Below are positions 7,007 through 10,770 of a stretch of 10,770 nt of DNA, one piece after another (position 1 is the stretch's first letter; every line of letters starts with the position of its first letter). Below the pieces are notes generated by a model. It worked only from the letters and a program-made list of their open reading frames with translations. It did no database searches and had not been told where the DNA came from. Source of the stretch: Thermoplasmata archaeon (GTDB taxonomy: Archaea; Thermoplasmatota; DTKX01; GCA-020343715); contig CP070808.1 of the NCBI GenBank assembly GCA_020343715.1, positions 35,001-45,770 of the forward strand, given 5' to 3'. The position numbers and the translations under genes are program-made.

Positions 7007-10000
7007 ATGGACCGCCTGTTGAACCCCCGGACAGTCGCACTGGTCGCCCTCGCCATGCTCGTGACGCTGGTAGCCGTGGCCATGTCCTCCGCCGCGGACG
7101 AGACCTTCGACGACTGGACGGTCAGGACCACCGTCGCCATGAACGACACCGTCATCACGGTGTACGGGGAGCTGACCATCGAGCAGACGGGCAACCTCAA
7201 CCTGTACAACTGCGAGCTGCGGTTCATGGGCGGCGACGATACCAACAGGAGGATCCACCTGGCGGGCGGCACCCTCGTGCTCGAGGACACCATCGTCACC
7301 TCCGTGAACGGCGGCCTTATGACGGTGGAGGGGAACCTGGAGGTCAGGGGCACCTCAAGCATCGAGCACATGGACGTGTGGGTAGGCACCCGCGGCTCCA
7401 TCGCCATGAGGGGCGCCTCCCTCACCCTCGCGGGCACGTACACCACTCCCCGCGACTTCGACCCCGTGGACATGAAGGTGGCTGGCTCGGCCACCATCGT
7501 CGACTCCACCGTCACCCTGGAGGTCGCGTTCATATCCTCCACGGGCACCGTGACCCTCACCCGGTCCACCATCGACTCGTCCTTCGACTTCGGCTACCAG
7601 TACGACCCCGCGAAGGAGCACCTGGGCTTCGACGGTGGGACCGTCTCCCTAGTGGACAGCACCTTCACCTCCCTCGACGGCGGCATCAGGTCCCTGGCTG
7701 ACCTGTCTGCCCGGGACAGCATCTTCAACGACGCGGACCTGAAGCTCCACACCCCCGACTGGCTGGCAGGGCTGGAGGCATGGGTCGACGGCTGTACCTT
7801 CACCAACTCGGACCTTCTGATCATCGTTGATATGGCCCAGCGGGTCACCAAGTCCCTGGATGTACTGGTCGAGGATGTGGAATTCACCGGCGGCGTCATC
7901 GAGATCAACCTCCTGGAGGCCTACTCCGGCTCCATCGTGATAGACGGGGCCACCTTATCGGGCTATTCCGGCTACGGCGTGACGGTCCTGGCCAACGGCG
8001 TGGACGGAGACCTGGTCCTCGAGGACCTGGACCTGGACGGCCCGTGGGGCGTCCAGCTGGGCTGGGACTATTCGGGCATCCGCCTGGTCAACTCGACCAT
8101 CAAGGCCCAGCAGACGGCCCTGGACATCCTGGGCCAGTACCCGTCGGTCCCCGCCTTCGTAGAGGGTGTCACCCTCAGCGGCAACATGGGCCTGAAGGCC
8201 AAGAACACCGTGGTCAAGGTCGAGGACTGCGACCTGACGATGGCCGCCGTCCCCGTGAGGGGAGAGGGCGGTGCCGCCGTGAGCCTCACCAACTGCATGG
8301 TGGACGATGTGACGATGGTCCTGAACGTCGAACCTGGCGAGAGGGACGCATCGATCAAGGTGGACCGGCAGCTGGAGATAGACGAGGTCCGGTGGCTCAT
8401 CGGTGACCCCATCGAGGATGGTACCGTCCTGTTCTACGTCAAGTCCGGCGACACCCTCTTGCCCACGGTGAAGCAGTGGAGGATAGGTTCCCCCGACCTT
8501 CCCCTCATACGGATCCTCGAGTGGACGATGGACGACGAGGGCGTGGGGGTCCGCACCGTCTTCGACGACGTCGAACCGTCCCTCTACATCGACGGGAACA
8601 CCTTCATCCCGGACGCGGGCTTCGCCCTCGACCCCTGGGACGAGGGCCCATTCGACCTGGTGTTCAAGGACGATGTGAAACCCTGGATCGCAGTGTCCGG
8701 AGACGTTCCGACCGTGATCAACGACCCCGAGTGGATCCTGTACGGGACCGTGGGCGACGCCGGGACGGGCATCGAGGGAGTCTCGTGGGCCCTCTACAAC
8801 TCCACCGGCGAGCTGGTGGACTCCGGCGAGGTCGACTACCTCTCAGGCAGCCGTTGGCAGACGACGATATTCGTCACCGGCGACTTCCAGGTGGTGCACC
8901 TGTTCCCCATGGACAGGTCAGGCAACGAGGAGCTCCTCCCCCTCCAGGGCGTGGACGTGGCCGTTCCCCCTCCCACGCTGACCGTCGTCAGGCCTGAGAA
9001 CAGGCTCTTGACGAACGTGGAGCTCATCACCGTCTCCGGTACGGCCGATTTCTACGCCAGCGAGGTCCAGATACAGGTTCTGGGCCACACCGAAGTGGTC
9101 TCAGTGCCCGTGGTGTCCGGCAGGTACTCCAAGATATTCCGCCTTCCCCAGGAGGGCCTCAACGACCTGATAATCTCCAGCCATGACCCCTACGGTGGCT
9201 TCGACGAGAAGCGTTTGTCGGTCTACCTTGACACCATCCCGCCGGCTATCATCCTCGACGACCTGTCCGATGATTCGATGAACTACCTGAACAACCCCTC
9301 GCTGGTGATCTCGGGCATGACGGACGACCCGAGGGCCGTCATCACCGTGCTCGGACAGGAGGTGGGCCTGGCCGACATGGCCTTCGCCACCACCGTGTCC
9401 CTGGCGAACGGGGCCCAGACGATCAAGGTGAAGGCCAGGGACGAGGTGGGCAACGAGAACCTGGTCAATCTGCAGGTCACCCTCGACACCCTACCCCCCC
9501 TGATCCGGTTGGTGAGCCCAGAGACCAGCCCATTCTGGTCCACCGAGTTCGAGGTGGAGGTGGTGCTGGAGGCCGACGAGGAGCTGGCATCGGCCTCCGT
9601 GAACGGCGAGGAGGTTGACGTGGATGACGGGCTCATCACGTACACCGCGAGGCTCGGGAGCGGCCCCTACGAGGTGAACGTGAGGGCGACCGACCTGGCA
9701 GGCAACTGGGCCGAGAGGCAGGTGGTGCTCAGGCTGGACGACGTACCACCCGCCTTGAACTTCGTCTCCCCCAGGCAAGGCCAGGTGGTGAACGCCACCG
9801 CCGTCCCGCTGGTCGTGGTGACCAGCGAGCCCGGTTGCAGCCTCTTCATAGACGTGGACGGCACTCTCGTGCGCGTCGACACCCACGAGCACGACATCGG
9901 CCGCTTGACGGGCATGATGTACCTGCCCCCAGGAGAGGGCGAGAGGACGGTGAGGATGGTCCTTGTTGACAGGGCCGGGAACACCGTTGCCGAGGACCTC

Positions 10001-10770
10001 TCCATCGACATAGACACGATAATCCCGAGCCTCAGCATCCGCGACATATACGACGGCAAGAAGGTCACCACCGAGCCCTGGAGGATCAAGGGCTTCACCG
10101 AGCCAGGCGTCAAGGTGGTGTGGGTGAACGACAGGATGGCGACCCTCTCTCCCAACGGGGAGTTCACCATCACCCTCGAGCTGGACGAGGGATGGCACAT
10201 CATAACCTTCGTGGTCATCGACCGGGCCGGGAACACCAGGCACGAGAGCTTCAACATCGAGGCCCTGGGCGAGCCCAGCATCGACCCGCCCGTCACTGCC
10301 TTGGCGGCTGGAACGATCCTTGCGACCCTGGGCGCCCTGGCCGTCACCACCGAGGCGGGCAGGTGGAGCCTGATGGCCGTCTTCATACCCCTCTATACCA
10401 AGTTGCGCAAGGACAAGATCCTCGACCAGCGCACCCGTGGCCTCATCGAGGGTTACATCACCGCGAACCCAGGCTGCAACTACACCATCATACGGGACAA
10501 CCTGAACCTGGCGGATGGGACCCTCACGTACCACCTCCAGGTGCTGGAGCGGGAGGGCTTCGTCTACTCCATCCGGGAGGGCCTGTTCCGGTGCTTCTAC
10601 CCCCAGGGCGTCCCCCCGCCACGGCGGGGCAAGCTCCACCTCAGCGACACCCAGGCCGACATCGTCAGGATAGTCAAGCGCATCCCCGGCATCACTGTGG
10701 GCGAGGTCGCCACCGCGATGAACCGGCGTCCCAACGTGATCTCCTACCACCTGAAGCTCCTCAAGGAGGG
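7007..10770 (+). CDS. Membrane-spanning regulator: beta-helix and Ig-like ectodomain with cytoplasmic tandem winged helices (3' end outside window)
   Basis: The frame is open from ATG 7007 (GGGAG ribosome site 8 nt upstream) to the window end, giving 1,254 full codons and no stop. A signal peptide or anchor lies at 9-25 (VALVALAMLVTLVAVAM). Residues about 45-440 are successive short strands of a right-handed parallel beta-helix; rungs such as VDSTVTL (165), LTRSTID (184), LVDSTFT (215), ARDSIFN (235), VDGCTFT (260) and LTNCMVD (427) recur. After a linker domain (about 450-555) come six Ig-like repeats of 84-98 residues, opening with D-x-x-PP-type motifs near 556, 654, 742, 827, 911 and 1001. 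A transmembrane helix at about 1096-1115 and a hydrophobic stretch to 1130 lead into PLYTKLRKDKIL. Then come two winged helices: 1141-1200 (recognition helix DGTLTYHLQVLEREG) and 1213 onward (NVISYHLKLLKEG), the latter cut by the edge. The DNA-binding part resembles COG3398 archaeal two-HTH regulators. Predicted role: an extracellular sensor coupled directly to transcription. The ligand is unknown. Confidence 0.88.
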   Translation, partial: MDRLLNPRTVALVALAMLVTLVAVAMSSAADETFDDWTVRTTVAMNDTVITVYGELTIEQTGNLNLYNCELRFMGGDDTNRRIHLAGGTLVLEDTIVTSVNGGLMTVEGNLEVRGTSSIEHMDVWVGTRGSIAMRGASLTLAGTYTTPRDFDPVDMKVAGSATIVDSTVTLEVAFISSTGTVTLTRSTIDSSFDFGYQYDPAKEHLGFDGGTVSLVDSTFTSLDGGIRSLADLSARDSIFNDADLKLHTPDWLAGLEAWVDGCTFTNSDLLIIVDMAQRVTKSLDVLVEDVEFTGGVIEINLLEAYSGSIVIDGATLSGYSGYGVTVLANGVDGDLVLEDLDLDGPWGVQLGWDYSGIRLVNSTIKAQQTALDILGQYPSVPAFVEGVTLSGNMGLKAKNTVVKVEDCDLTMAAVPVRGEGGAAVSLTNCMVDDVTMVLNVEPGERDASIKVDRQLEIDEVRWLIGDPIEDGTVLFYVKSGDTLLPTVKQWRIGSPDLPLIRILEWTMDDEGVGVRTVFDDVEPSLYIDGNTFIPDAGFALDPWDEGPFDLVFKDDVKPWIAVSGDVPTVINDPEWILYGTVGDAGTGIEGVSWALYNSTGELVDSGEVDYLSGSRWQTTIFVTGDFQVVHLFPMDRSGNEELLPLQGVDVAVPPPTLTVVRPENRLLTNVELITVSGTADFYASEVQIQVLGHTEVVSVPVVSGRYSKIFRLPQEGLNDLIISSHDPYGGFDEKRLSVYLDTIPPAIILDDLSDDSMNYLNNPSLVISGMTDDPRAVITVLGQEVGLADMAFATTVSLANGAQTIKVKARDEVGNENLVNLQVTLDTLPPLIRLVSPETSPFWSTEFEVEVVLEADEELASASVNGEEVDVDDGLITYTARLGSGPYEVNVRATDLAGNWAERQVVLRLDDVPPALNFVSPRQGQVVNATAVPLVVVTSEPGCSLFIDVDGTLVRVDTHEHDIGRLTGMMYLPPGEGERTVRMVLVDRAGNTVAEDLSIDIDTIIPSLSIRDIYDGKKVTTEPWRIKGFTEPGVKVVWVNDRMATLSPNGEFTITLELDEGWHIITFVVIDRAGNTRHESFNIEALGEPSIDPPVTALAAGTILATLGALAVTTEAGRWSLMAVFIPLYTKLRKDKILDQRTRGLIEGYITANPGCNYTIIRDNLNLADGTLTYHLQVLEREGFVYSIREGLFRCFYPQGVPPPRRGKLHLSDTQADIVRIVKRIPGITVGEVATAMNRRPNVISYHLKLLKE

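Noticed and set aside
6801..7040. A 79-codon minus-strand frame with a hydrophobic stretch in the intergenic region
   Set aside because: The hydrophobic run is short, there is no good ribosome-binding site, and it starts inside the coding sequence of the plus-strand gene. Conservation would be needed to support it.
6622..7572. A 316-codon minus-strand open frame crossing the intergenic region
   Set aside because: It overlaps the signal peptide of the real minus-strand gene in another frame and the beta-helix coding region on the other strand. Its Ser/Thr/Val/Met-rich translation shows no recognisable motif.
9491..10750. A 419-codon minus-strand open frame opposite the membrane regulator
   Set aside because: Its translation is low-complexity, rich in His, Gly, Val and Asp, with no domain. 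The plus-strand frame has clear Ig, transmembrane and winged-helix motifs. It is a by-product of GC-rich codon use.

Overview
The window reads as archaeal chromosome, most likely from an uncultivated member of the Thermoplasmatota. This assignment is an inference. It rests on four things: a geranylgeranyl-reductase family gene (isoprenoid ether lipids), TATA-box rather than bacterial -35/-10 promoter sequence, large sequon-rich surface proteins with cadherin/Ig-like repeats, and a membrane-anchored tandem winged-helix regulator of the kind called COG3398 in euryarchaea. The DNA is strongly GC-rich, with AGG and AAG common for Arg and Lys. Ribosome-binding sites match GGAGG or GGTGA, and GTG is used as well as ATG. 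GC-rich third positions leave long spurious reading frames opposite nearly every real gene.

Layout. (1) 1-390 (+): the 3' end of a ParB/sulfiredoxin-fold protein, cut by the window edge. (2) 412-2269 (-): a two-gene ABC-2 exporter operon, ATPase then permease, translationally coupled and converging on (1). (3) 2270-2365: a short divergent control region. (4) 2366-3712 (+): a geranylgeranyl reductase-family flavoprotein. (5) 3719-6691 (-): a 990-residue type I surface protein with about six cadherin/Ig-like repeats, ending 6 nt from gene (4). (6) 6692-7006: a 315-nt divergent intergenic region with a near-symmetric TATA box, evenly spaced small palindromes and a possible structured leader. (7) 7007-10770 (+): a very large open frame running off the window. 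It encodes a signal peptide, a parallel beta-helix, six Ig-like repeats, a transmembrane segment and a cytoplasmic tandem winged-helix DNA-binding region.

The most interesting part is 3719-10770. Gene (7) looks like a one-component, membrane-spanning transcription regulator with a roughly 1,060-residue extracellular sensor. It shares its promoter region with a second giant surface protein. A reasonable hypothesis is that the sensor binds an extracellular polymer, surface or partner cell and controls itself and the divergent surface protein. The palindromes between the genes would be candidate operators. The sequence shows the architecture and the gene arrangement; the ligand and the targets are conjecture.

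The left half is more ordinary: an exporter of unknown substrate and a lipid-type reductase that share a divergent promoter region. No tRNA, rRNA, CRISPR array, insertion sequence or attachment site was recognised.
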